From: Cryptomeria japonica
Taxonomy: Eukaryota; Streptophyta; Pinopsida; Cupressales; Cupressaceae
Direction of reading: 5' to 3'
Assembly: GCF_030272615.1 (NCBI RefSeq)
Contig: NC_081405.1
Coordinates: 27,296,272-27,360,271 of the forward strand
DNA: 64,000 bases
The position numbers and the translations under genes were made by a program. The notes under the pieces were generated by a model, which saw only the letters and a program-made list of their open reading frames with translations, was not told where the DNA came from and did no database searches. The stretch's first letter is position 1. Each line of letters opens with the position of its first letter. Below are positions 20,886-31,240 of the stretch, in pieces.

Positions 20886-22110
20886 GAATTCTACTCAAAG
20901 ACCTAAGATAGTCCTAAAAGGCATTGGATCTTCTTCTGAGCCCACCTCTGAATGTAATGTCACAACTCATCGAGGTAAATTCACTTTGCAAGGTGCTCTA
21001 GCTAAAATCACCGCTTCCTCATCAACCAAACCTAAGTATGATCTTGCAGAACAGTTAGGGAAGACACTTGCGCTTATCTCCATCCTTGAGCTTTTACACA
21101 TATCCCCAACACATAAAGCCATTCTTGACAAAACTTTGAGAGACACTTCCATCCCTACTAATCTAAACGTGGACCAGTTTCAAGCCATGGTGGGATACCT
21201 TTCTGTAACACACTCCCTTATATTTATAGAAGATGATGACGCCTCTGCGATCCAACCACATAATGCACCCTTACACATTGAAGCCTTCCTACACAAACAT
21301 CGAATAAAGCGAGTTCTGATAGATGGAGGAGAAGGTCTAAACATTTGTACATTGAGCACTATTAAACAATTGGGATATTTTGATAAAGCTGTGAGTTCTA
21401 CAAACAAAATTACCATCAAAGCATATGATGATGAAGAATGTTAATCTAAAGGCACAGTCACCTTACCTCTTAGAGTTGGGCCAGTTACGAAGGATGTAGT
21501 TTGTCAAGTCCTTGACCTAGATCTCACATACAACATACTTTTGGGATGTCCCTGGATTCATGAAATGAGAGTCGTTCCTTCTACATATCATCGATGTATC
21601 AAGTTCCCACACAATGGAGTTGAAGTGATCGTCAAAGCCGACCCAAACCCATTCATGTATTGCAACAATCTGTGACCTAGATTAGAAATAACAATCCCAG
21701 TCAATCGAGAGGCTATTCCTTCATCAGCATATGTGGATCCAGAATCCTTGAAAGCTTATACATCCAAACAAATAGAGCTCAAAGAAAAGTTCAAGTTTAA
21801 AGACATGGGATGTGGTGAGTATATCTTTCATTTTGATCAACTCCCACTATCTCCTAAGACATTCAGTAGACAAGAACAATCTATAAATAATTTGAAAGGA
21901 ATTGGGTGTGAACCACCTAGTGTTGTGGCTACTAAGTCTGAATGCAAATCTCCTCTAGTGGTGCAAGCAACTCTTGATATCAATAATCCTAAGAGTGGTT
22001 CCAACAAAGAATCTATTGAGTGTATTGTCAGCCCTCTTGAGAACTCACATCGCTTTATCATTCCATCTGTTCATTCCATTTCCACTCCTCTCCTAGACTT
22101 GGATAAATAG
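20851..22110 (+). pseudogene. G2 aspartic protease and pol linker
   Basis: A single frame with stops at 21442-21444 and about 21673. The active site reads VLIDGGEGLNIC (D-G-G), then KITIKAYDDEE, TLPLRVGPV, and the late-protease block YNILLGCPWIHEM. The linker follows (KFKFKDMGCGEYIFHFDQL, LSPKTFSRQEQ), similar to T1 at 33439-33897. The T1 G-patch is not retained here. It overlaps the end of gag in another frame, most simply through an indel. Confidence 0.82.
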
Positions 22111-22872
22111 GAATCACAAAAGCCCTTACTAATTGGGGATCACAAATCAAGCTATGAACAAAAAAATTTAAAAGTCAAAAATAAAGAGAATTCCTTTAGT
22201 CCAAATCAAAATCAAAAGCTATTGGACTCTGCAAAAATCAAGGTCAAGGATATAAATCCTATGAAAGAGAAAGAACAAGAGTTGATCTCCCCTAATAGCA
22301 AAATAACTGGGGGCAAAAGTTCTACAATTTTAAGTCAAAAAGAATACTTGTTGATCCTAAGTCTCCATCATGTCATCCCACTTTCACTTCTTTTCACAAT
22401 CATAAGCCTTCATTCCTCATCCACTTGTTCCACACATCTATTCCCTTTTGGCGATACATCATATTAGTGGAACTTTAATGGAGCTTTCTTGAGGGACTTT
22501 GTTGTCAGGGATGCCCAAACTTCTTCAGGTGACACGCATACGGGCTTGTGTAGTCCACACACTAGTAATTCTATCTCAGTTCCTTTATCAAGGAAGACAG
22601 TCACTCGAGCTACACATCTTTTAGTCAAGGAATGTTGCAATTACAATCATAAGGTTAAGCCTCGCACATTTGAGGTGGGTGACTTAGTTCTCAGAGAAAA
22701 TCCTAAAAATCAGCAAGACAGAGAGAAGAAAGGCAAATTCAAACCAAATTGGCTTGGTCCTTACATCATTACAACAGTGTATGGATCTAGTGCATATCAA
22801 CTTTCAACTCCAGATGGCAAACCTTTGGAGGATCCTATCAACAACATACACCTTCGCAGTTTTTACACATAG
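22111..22872 (+). pseudogene. G2 deletion junction and integrase C-terminal domain
   Basis: The protease frame continues through a Lys-rich stretch and a low-complexity segment to a stop at 22465-22467. It then gives the typical end of a gypsy integrase: YNHKVKPRTFEVGDLVLR, KGKFKPNWLGPYIITTVYG, AYQLSTPDGKPLEDPINNIH. The RT, RNase H and integrase catalytic domains that should lie between are missing. The deletion has preserved the reading frame. Confidence 0.82.
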
Positions 22873-24513
22873 CTCTTCAGCGTATCCTAATTCAAAAATA
22901 CAAAAAAATCATAAACATAAAAAATTGTTACTTGGTGAAAACCTGGCAAACAGGCACCTTGTGACACAAAAAAAATTAAAAAATCAAAAAATGAAAAAAA
23001 ATTAAAAAATCAAAAAATTAAAAAAAAATGAAAAAAAATGGAAAATAGAAAAACATTTCGTCCACTAGTGAAAACCACTTTGGTGGTGCCCTGGGCAAGT
23101 ACCATGGTGAAAACTGGGTCACCGGTACCATGTGTAGAGACATTGCTCCTCCCTCCTTCAGGATTCCATTTCATCCTTTCACTTTGCACACACTCACAAC
23201 CTCTTCATCCATAATAAACTTACCCATTCCCATCATGGCTTGTCATTGATCTACCCAAGATTGGTTAGCCATTCATAATAATAACATTCCTTTTCACCCT
23301 TTCCATCCATAATAAATCAGCTCCTATCTGTGGCTAAGGTAAATCCTATGTCTAGTGATGGGTGTGGAACTGAGCGCATCACATGTTTCGAGGAGTACAG
23401 TTTCTTCCAGTTTTCTTTAGTCTATCCACTGACAATCCACAATAAAGCAACATTTACATCACAATCCGCAATAAAGTTCCATCTTCTCCACAATAAAGTA
23501 TCAGTTTCATGGATTCACTCAATTTCAAATGAGACACAACAACAACAATGGGCTTCAACAAAATCAAACCTTTCAACAGACTCAGACAACATTATGGTTC
23601 AGTGCTATCTATCCTTTTTGTGAAAGTAAACATTGTGACCACAATCAAATAAGACTTATACAAGTGACAAGAGACACTAAACTTGAGGATTATAGTGGAT
23701 GTTGGTGTCGAGTCTTGGTTTTCTTTTGATTTTATCTTTTGGTGACATGTCTTTTAGCTTTTTTGGGATGTCTCTGACTAGAGATTCTATCTCCAGGATG
23801 TCTTTGACTAGAAAGGCGAGGATGGGGTATTGTCACCTATTTTTCTTTGTTGTTTGTGGATTGTCTCTTAGTAATGCTATGACTTGTCCAAGGATATGAG
23901 GACACTGTGAGTCTAGTATGAACTGGGGCATTCCTTATTTGTGACTGTCTTATCTCCATGCAAATGGGTACAATGACTTTCCGGGTCGAACATATGCCTC
24001 GATTGCCATAACCTATTTTCCATAATAAAGCTCAATGATGATAACACACAAGAAGCTCTTTCACTTTCATATCTTCTATCTTCCATCCACCTTTCTTGAT
24101 TTGAGTCCGTGTAGCCTACTATCACATGACTGAGTATAATGACACACCAAAAATATCTGCATTTCATTTAGTTTGCACTTGCATTACCATATACAAGCAT
24201 TTCATACATACATATAGATATCACAATTGCATCACATCCTGCACATAACACAGGTTAGTAAATTTTACATTCTCATCATGTAAATAGTCATTTGCATTAT
24301 CATATTCATCTTCATTGCATACATTTGCATTTGCATAACATATAAAAACATAAAAGAACAAAAATATTGCATTTCATCAAGTACTTAGAAACATACATCA
24401 TGAAACATTTCATCACATAGGTACACATGCATATAGTTGCCGCAAGGATGAATCTCATATATATATAATCATAAGTGTCATGATACAACGATGTCAAAAT
24501 CATATGGCTACAA
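22873..24513 (+). other. G2 3' region: A-rich tract, gtgaaaac hairpins, CCATAATAAA motifs
   Basis: Three segments at about 22936-23125 start with gtgaaaac and run into short inverted repeats. Between them, 22970-23055 is an A-rich tract of aaaaaatt/aaaaaatg repeats. AATAAA occurs six times, mostly as CCAYAATAAA or CCRCAATAAAG, at 23213, 23311, 23441, 23470, 23492 and 24024. No protein is recognised. Confidence 0.65.
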
Positions 24514-26470
24514 TCACCCGAAGGTGTCATCATACAAAATGGTACAAAACTGATACATAGGGAGCCCTCTAAGGCTATGATGAACTCCCTCCCTCGGAGC
24601 CACCTGGCCTCGACAGAGTCTGAACCCTGGAAGGACCCACCCCAGGATCATCTCTCCTGTCCCCTCTGTCTGATGGTGGTGGAGGACCCATGACCCCATC
24701 ACTCGATGTCTATCTCCTGTCCCTCCCTCTAGTGGTCGTCACTATCCGCGATGGTCTATGGAAGCTCCTAGCCCGCTGCTCTGGTGGCACGGCTCCATAG
24801 TATAGGTCTCTCCAGTAACATATCTCCTCCTCGGCTCATAGAACATAGGAGTATCCTGCTCCTGTGTCCTTTGTTGCCTATCTCCCTGCCCTCAATGTTG
24901 TCTCAGCCTCTGTATAATGTTGGATAGCCTGATCCCTCTCCCGCTCAGTATCCCTCAGCTGTCTCTTGAGCCTATCCCTCTCCTGCTCGAGATCCTAGAT
25001 CTCATCTGCCTATCCCTGGCAGATCTCCCTCAACTCCAGCAACTCATCCACCTCCTCTCCCCCCTCACCCTATGGTTTCTCCTATGCCTACCCCTGTCCA
25101 TGTGCCTGTGGCTGCCCCTATCCCTTTCCCTATTCCTATCTGGGAACTTGTGCTGCTGGCACCTGTAACGACAATCCACCTCTGCCTCTCACCATGTGAA
25201 CCTATCAAGCCTGCCTCTCCTCTCCACCCTCTCTCCGCGGAGCCACTCTCCTCTCTCCTACCACACCCCATCTCCTCCATCGGCCTCTACCTTCGCCATC
25301 TCCATCATCATCCCCATCGCCTCCCCCATCTCCATCTATCAGCTCCCCTGGATCTATCAACTATGGAAACAGATGCTCTGCCCAATATGCAGTATACTTT
25401 GTATCCATTCCTGCATCCTCTATCTCTGGCCACATATCCCAAGGCAAGGGAATCATCTCTACCGACTGCATCACTACCTGATCATATGATAATAATGGCC
25501 CGAAGTGTGCCTGATCCCTCACTGTCCGAGCATACATCCCGGAACCCCGTGGCATCCATTGTATCCTACCGAACTGCCTGCCCACCCTATCCACCAACTG
25601 CCTCTCAAGCACATATGGCATCCACTCAATCAGATACCTGCTCCTGAATGTATATGGAAACTCCACTGCATCATCCTCGCACTCTCGGTATGGCCTCCAT
25701 ACTATAGTGTCAATCTCATCAATGACCAGGTGCGCCAGTACTCTAATCTCCCAATCCATGGCTGCAATGTAATCATATCATACAAATGCACAAAACTGCA
25801 TCCATGGCCCCTGCCTCTGAAGTGAATCAGTCAGGTAACTGACAGATGCTCATATGCCCACACCTGCAACAATGTCACTCCACAGCCTAATCCTACTGAT
25901 CCATGGTATACAAACTAATGAAGCTCATAATACAAATGTGCCAGCAGACACGGTCCCCAGGCAAATCTGGTATGTTGTGTCATCAGTGTCTCCAATGTAC
26001 CAATCCTCGTGTCACCCTAACCGAACAGAGGAACCCACTGATCACTCTTGCCAGTATTGTTGGTAGTGCTAATCCTGTACGTGTCATGGTATCCCAAGCC
26101 ATGTGTCCAGCCCTCATCTCCAATCCTGGATCCTGGAGCACTCATCTCAGTGCATCCTTGTCTCCATCTCGATCATAGGGTACTAACTCCCCATCAATCA
26201 GTATCCATAGTATCATGTATACATCCTCTAAGGTGACTCTCATCTCACCCATCGACAAATGAAAACTACAAGTCTCTGAGTGCCATCTCTAAGCTAGCGC
26301 AGTCAACAACCCCATGTTCATCCAAAACTCAAGCACATACAGAATATGTCGCAAGCCCATAACCTCAATCACTGCCCTATCCTCAAATGTCAACTTTGGT
26401 CATAAACTCTGAGTCGATGAGAATCTCTCCCATGATTCCAGCATAGGTAGGTACTCCTACAGTCAAGAAA
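24514..26470 (-). pseudogene. Antisense plant-mobile-domain (PMD) gene within G2
   Basis: Minus-strand segments in order: FEDRAVIEVMGLRHIL, WHSETCSFHLSMGEMRVTLE with DVYMILWILIDGELV, then an open stretch of 132 codons (25361-25759) with RYLIEWMPYVLERQL and VEMIPLPWDMWPE. A G/D-rich region follows, then a coiled coil (LEQERDRLKRQLRDTERERD) and a conserved tail WRDLYYGAVPPEQRARSFH ending near 24514. This matches the aminotransferase-like plant mobile domain family. Retand-type elements are known to carry such genes antisense, downstream of integrase. Several stops and shifts make it a pseudogene. Confidence 0.78.
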
Positions 26471-26490
26471 ATCAATTGTGTCAATCATAG

Positions 26491-26812
26491 TGGCATTCCC
26501 TGTTCATCACAAAATACTGTTTTTTATCCTAGTGCTTATGGCATTCTATCCTAGTGGCACTCCTTGTTCATCACAAAGTGTTGCTTTTTATCCTAGTGGC
26601 ACTCCCTGTTCATCACAAAGTGTTTCTTTTTATCCTAGTAGTACTTCGTGTTCGTCACAAAGTACTACGTGTTTGTACTCCCTGTTCATCACAAAGTGCT
26701 GCTCTCTTTTGCACTCCCTGTTCATCACAAAGTGCTGCTCATTTTAGTACTCCCTGTTCATCACAAAGTACTATGTTTTGGCATTCCCTGTTCATCACAA
26801 AGTGCCTCGATC
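26491..26812. repeat. Tandem repeat, about eight units around tgttcatcacaaagtgctg
   Basis: Core copies start near 26501, 26564, 26607, 26649, 26682, 26719, 26754 and 26789, with a stray relative at 26984. Spacing varies from 33 to 63 bp because a tttttatcctagtggcac segment is present in the first units only. It lies just upstream of the antisense PMD gene. Open frames across it are repeats of HHKVLL or CSSQS and are not genes. Confidence 0.88.
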
Positions 26813-27004
26813 TATCCTATCCTTGGGCCTCTGCTTGAGTGTATCCTCTTGAGTAGTTTCCTGATTGGCAACGTATGTTCTATCATGAAATTATCAATCC
26901 TAGCCCTATCTGCTATCCTATTCTTCCCTAGAGGACCTTCCTGAGTGTATCCTCTCAGCAGCTTATCTAATTGACAGCCTATGTTCATCACAAAACTGTC
27001 GATT

Positions 27005-27236
27005 TGGCCTAGAAGACACAAACACACATTTATGACATAAACGCGCTTAGATACTGCACATACGCGTCTTCTCTACACGGACGCGCCTCTGCTCTGCACA
27101 GATGCGCCCATATAGCATAAACACGTCTGAAATACACAGACATGCTCACATTTGAGACATACGCCTTTTCATTCATAAACGTGCTTGGCACAAACACAAA
27201 CATGCCTAGCCTACCTAGACGCGCCTGGCACTAGCA
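27005..27236 (-). repeat. GCGCGTNTGTG-type motif array, minus strand
   Basis: Read on the minus strand this has about ten motifs of the type also found in the G2 leader: aagcgcgtttatg, gacgcgtatgtg, ggcgcgtccgtg, gggcgcatctgtg, agacgtgtttatg, gcatgtctgtg, aagcacgtttatg, ggcatgtttgtg and ggcgcgtctagg. The solo LTR interrupts it at 27237, and gcacagatgcac continues it after 27599. Confidence 0.75.
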
Positions 27237-27598
27237 TGTTAGAGTATTCGGGTATTTACTTGATTAATTAAAAAATATTTGTTTAATTATTTAAGTTCCC
27301 TTCATCTCTTTTACACTTAAGCTAACTTTAAGTGCATATAATTAATTATTTTAATTAATTATTATGTGCAAACCTAGGTTTTCCCTTTTAGGGTTTCTTG
27401 ACCTATTAAAGGTTGAGTTCTTTCTTTTCATTGTATGAAGAAGGATTATTATTGACAATACATTTTTGGAGAATATTGTGCTCTCTCTTTTTGAGCATAT
27501 TTTTCTTGATTTGCTTCCTTGCTTCTCCTTGTAACAGGTTTTTCAGCTTGCAGAGATTATTTGGGCTCCTGTGGTGTTGTATTTTCTCAACTCCTATA
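27237..27598 (+). mobile_element. Solo LTR related to the TRIM-like family, inserted in G2
   Basis: 362 bp beginning TGTTAGAGTATT and ending TTTTCTCAACTCCTATA, flanked by perfect tagca duplications (27232-27236 and 27599-27603). The ends match the TRIM-like LTR in element orientation (TGTTAGAG, CAACTCCAATA), as does a central TTTAGGGTTT segment. No internal region or second LTR is present, as expected after LTR-LTR recombination. Confidence 0.85.
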
Positions 27599-28156
27599 TA
27601 GCACAGATGCACCTTAGCATTTTTTTACCCCTGCTTGACATATTCTAAAAATCATTAAATGCACTACCTAACATGCATTAATGACAACATTTATTGTGAC
27701 AAAGTACAAGGAGGTTTTGAGGTACTCACCGGCTCTCCTGCATCTACTGGCCTCTGAAATCAGCGAACGCGATCGAATCTGTGAACCAATGCCATCGTTG
27801 CTGACTGTTGTTGCTCTATTCTCTCTTTGTACTATGATCTCTTGGATGTGTGGATGACAATGAGGATGTTTTCCCCTCGTGGTCTATCTTATAGACTGCT
27901 CTAGCCCTAGCCCTAGCCCTAGCCCTCGTTTCCCGAGTCAGTCTTCCTTATCCTGTGACTCTGTCACTCTATCCTATCCGGTCAGTCCATTCTACCCTTT
28001 ATTTCTTATCAAGAGTTTGTCTGTGATCTTTTCAAACATTTTCATCCAATCTCTCGAGGGGGCATATCATTCCCATCTTGGGGCAACTTTGTATCAGTTC
28101 ATCTTATCTTCCTTGAAACAATGCGACAAGCTGCATTGTCTCAAAGAGGGGCAAAA
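27599..28156 (+). other. G2 3' end before the LTR, with polypurine tract
   Basis: Non-coding. It includes four tandem copies of ccctag at about 27900-27925 and ends with caaagaggggcaaaa directly before the LTR TGTAGACA. That purine tract fits a plus-strand primer. Confidence 0.7.
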
Positions 28157-28931
28157 TGTAGACACCTAAAATTATCCTGTCTAATTAAATAAATATTTTT
28201 ATTAATATTTTTATTAATATTTTTATTTATTTAATTACTTTAGCCTAACTCTTCTATTAATTGAATAAATCTTTATTTATTTAATTAATTCATTTATCCT
28301 CTTCTAACCTTATTTCTCATTTAAATAAATACATTTATTTATTTAAATTACCCTTTTCCCAAATTAAATAAATAATTGATCCCACTTCTTCTATTAATTA
28401 AATAAATCTTTTTAATTAATTCATTATCCTTTTCTACCTATGACACATGTCATTCATCTCTTAATTCCTACACTACCTACCCTCTCATTATTTTATTATT
28501 TCTTCTACCTACCCTCTAATCATAGCCGACCATTTATCTTTTACACCTCTCAATCTTATCCCTCCATTTCTTATAGTGTCTTCTATATAAGGAGATGCTT
28601 CCTTCATTATCAACCCCCCCGCTAATCAACGACTACTCGACTACACTAGCATTCGAACTTTCATATGCGATCTAACTATCAATCACATTTCCATTTTTTG
28701 TTGAGCTCTTGTGCACACATAAAATTTGAGAGCAAATATATCAAGCAAGATCAATGGAGATTCAAACCCTATTGGACATGTGATGGTATAATCTTTGTGA
28801 TTTCATTTGATTTGCATTGTCTTAGGTAATCTTCATATGTTATGGTGGATCTTTGTTGCTGTTAGGCTAGGGTTTTGTGTTTGAATCTATTTAGTCTTTC
28901 AATATTGTTGTTTCCACTTTCACCATATACA
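28157..28931 (+). repeat. G2 3' LTR
   Basis: 775 bp. Compared with the 5' LTR it has an expansion of tttttattaata units in the first A/T inverted repeat and a deletion removing one arm of the fourth (aaattaaataaataattgatccc). It ends ATATACA and is followed by target copy ataag at 28932-28936. Confidence 0.92.
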
Positions 28932-28936
28932 ATAAG

Positions 28937-29019
28937 ATTCTTAAGTTTAGCTTAAGCATAGAGTATAATAGATTAATAATTAAATAAATAATTATTAACT
29001 ATAAAATATTACTCTAACA
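28937..29019 (-). repeat. TRIM-like element 5' LTR, second part
   Basis: 83 bp continuing 7981-8226. It matches 6267-6349 and ends CTCTAACA, followed by target copy attac at 29020-29024. Confidence 0.9.
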
Positions 29020-29024
29020 ATTAC

Positions 29025-30905
29025 TTTGATGAAGTTGATAGCGGATTATGAAGTTTGTGGAAGAACATTCAGACCAGAAACCCTAGTTGTAGAAGTTGAT
29101 GTGTATTCTGACGAATCAAAAGTTACTGGCAAGTTTGATGCAGTTCATGAATAGAAGATATTGATCATAAAACTGGAGATTCAGATTGATGTTGAGCAGA
29201 ACAATGTGGCGAATATTGCTCAACCAGTAGAAGATGAAGATTAAGAACAAGAAGAGAATTCTTTACCGGAATTGGTTATACCCAAATATGTTAAGTTGAA
29301 TCACTCTGCAGATCAAATAATTCAAGACACAAATGCTGGAGTGCAGACTAGAAGAAAAATCAAAGAAAGTGCATGTCTGATTTCCACAGTTGAACCGAAG
29401 ACAGTTAGAGAAGCTCTTAAGGATGAAGATTGTATAAAGGCAATGAATGAAGAGCTTGACCAAATTGAGAAAAATAACACTTGGTCACTTGTTCCTAGAC
29501 CTGATGATAAAAATGTGATTGGTACAAAGTGGTTATTTAGAAACAAGCTGAATGAAGATGGTGAATTTGTTAGAAAGCAAGCAAGACTAGTTTGCAAAGG
29601 GTATGCACAAGAAGGTGAAGGTTATGGAGAGACCTTTGCACTGGTTGTTAGGCTTGAAGGAGTTAGGATGCTACTTGCATTTGCAGCTTTTAAAGGTTTC
29701 AAAGTTTATCAAATGGATGTAAAGTCAACATTTCTGAATGGTATTCTTGAAGAAGAGGTGTATATAGAACAACCAGATGGGTTTGCATTGACATAAGATA
29801 CGGATATAGTATGCAAACTGCATAAAGCTTTATATGGATTAAAGCAAGCACCAAGGGCATGGTTTGAGAGCCTTCATGCACATCTGATAAAGATAGGATT
29901 TCAGAGAACCAGTGAAGACAACAATATTTATTTGAAGACTGAAGGAGACAAGATGTTGATTGTAGAAGTATTTGTTGATGATATCATATTTGGAGGAAAT
30001 GATGATATGAGTATGACTTTTGCAGAGGAGATGAAGGAAGAGTTTGAGATGTCTCTGATAGGTGAGATAAAAAAGTTCATTGGTTTGCAGGTACAACAGA
30101 TGAAAGGTGGTATTTTTATTAGTCGGTCTAAGTATGTGAAGGAAGTGTTAAAGACCTTTTGAATGGAAGACTGTAAACCGGTCGAAACACCTATGGTTAC
30201 CAGTTGCAGATTTTCAAAAGAAGATGATTCAACCTCAGTGGATGAGAAGGAATACAAATCCATGATTGGTAAATTGCATTATGTTGTTCATAGTAGATCG
30301 GATATTGCCCATGCAGTTGGTTTAGTAGCAAGATTTCAGAAGAGCCCTAAGGAGACACATATGATAGCAGTGAAGAGAGGGACAATTGACTATGGATTGT
30401 GGTATCCATATAACGGCAAGTTTTCTTTGTAGGTATTCACTGATGCAGATTGGGCATGAAATGTACATGACCGAAGGAGCACAAACAATGGAGCATTCTT
30501 TCTAGGTGGTAGACTAGTAGCTTGGACCAGTAAGAAATAGACTTGTATATCTCAGTCCACAGCAGAAGCAGAATATGTGGCTGCATCCATGAATTCTACA
30601 CAAGCTAGATAGATGAGACATGTCTTGGAAGGACTCAAGCATGATATGACAGAACTAGTGATCATACATTGTGATAACACTAGTGCTATAAATATTTCAA
30701 AGAACCCGGTACTGCATGCTAGGACTAAACATATTGAATTGAAGTATCACTTTCTAAGAGAAAGAGTGTAGGAAAAGAAAGTGAGACTGGAGCATGTGTC
30801 AAGTAAGGAGCAATCGGCTGACATATTCACTAAGCCATTGCCTAAGGCTACCTTTGAATATCTCAAAGGTGAGTTAGGGGTTATACCCCTACACAAGATC
30901 AACTA
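29025..30905 (+). pseudogene. Copia A reverse transcriptase and RNase H
   Basis: After an unassigned N-terminal part (YEVCGRTFRPETLVVEVDVY) one frame gives the copia [68 protein letters not shown], then [10 protein letters not shown]. The RNase H follows: [55 protein letters not shown] and ADIFTKPLPK. About nine in-frame stops occur, several being CAG to TAG. Relative to Copia B, six codons after AVKR are missing in frame. It ends with GELGVIPLHKIN at about 30903. Confidence 0.88.
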
Positions 30906-31240
30906 GGATGCTAGTGATGCATCAATCTAGTGGATTTCTTGAATATATTTCACTGTGGATTGATGAGAAGTGGGCTACTCCTTAGGGGGAGCAACAGAGA
31001 TGAAGCAACATAAATGAAGACAAAAGATGCCTTTGTACCTTTGGCATTGTTGTCAAAGGGGGAGAAGAAAAGTATCAGTCATGGGGAGAAGAACAATGAC
31101 AGGGAGAAGATCAAAGGAGAATATCAAGTGAAGCATAGATCAGTACAACATGGCATGATGAGTTCCTGGTATTTGTCGATAGTTGATTGTTTTAGTTGTT
31201 ACATTCTTTTAGTGTTGTCATCAATGCCAAAGGGGGAGAA
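30906..31240 (+). other. Copia A 3' non-coding region with three G-rich tracts
   Basis: G-rich tracts occur as ccttagggggagcaac (about 30980), gtcaaagggggagaag (about 31053) and gccaaagggggagaa (about 31226). The last directly precedes the LTR and is the likely primer tract. The same trio occurs in Copia B and C. Confidence 0.75.

Larger units (their letters stand above)
8227..28931 (+). mobile_element. G2: Retand/Tat-like Ty3/gypsy, RT-to-integrase core deleted, with antisense plant-mobile-domain gene
   Basis: LTRs of 777 and 775 bp begin TGTAGACA and end ATATACA. Target duplication ataag is perfect at 8222-8226 and 28932-28936, inside the TRIM-like right LTR. After removing G3 (11076-18566 plus one acctc copy), the order is leader, gag, protease, linker, integrase C-terminal domain, long 3' region, antisense mobile-domain pseudogene, tandem repeats, polypurine tract and 3' LTR. 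RT, both RNase H domains and the integrase core are missing. Gag and protease are closely related to those of T1. Confidence 0.9.
6021..29019 (-). mobile_element. TRIM-like / short non-autonomous LTR element inserted in Copia A, split by G2
   Basis: Left LTR is 6021-6349 (329 bp). The right LTR is 7981-8226 plus 28937-29019, also 329 bp after removal of G2 and one ataag copy. Target duplication attac is perfect at 6016-6020 and 29020-29024. The sequence just left of the right LTR is gctctgatacca (7969-7980), the reverse complement of the Met-tRNA primer site. C-rich cacccccccttaag follows the left LTR, the reverse complement of a polypurine tract. The element therefore lies on the minus strand. 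The 1.63-kb internal region has no recognisable retroelement protein. Confidence 0.88.

Noticed and set aside
26478-26944. Repetitive open frames (CSSQS, HHKVLL)
   Set aside because: They are translations of the tandem repeat in three frames; no start context or homology.
27899-27926. Four ccctag repeats resembling a telomere
   Set aside because: Plant telomeres are CCCTAAA. Four copies of a different unit are a microsatellite within the G2 3' region.
30906-31240. Envelope-like gene in Copia A 3' region, as in some sireviruses
   Set aside because: Only short open frames and no membrane segment. The same is true of Copia B and C.
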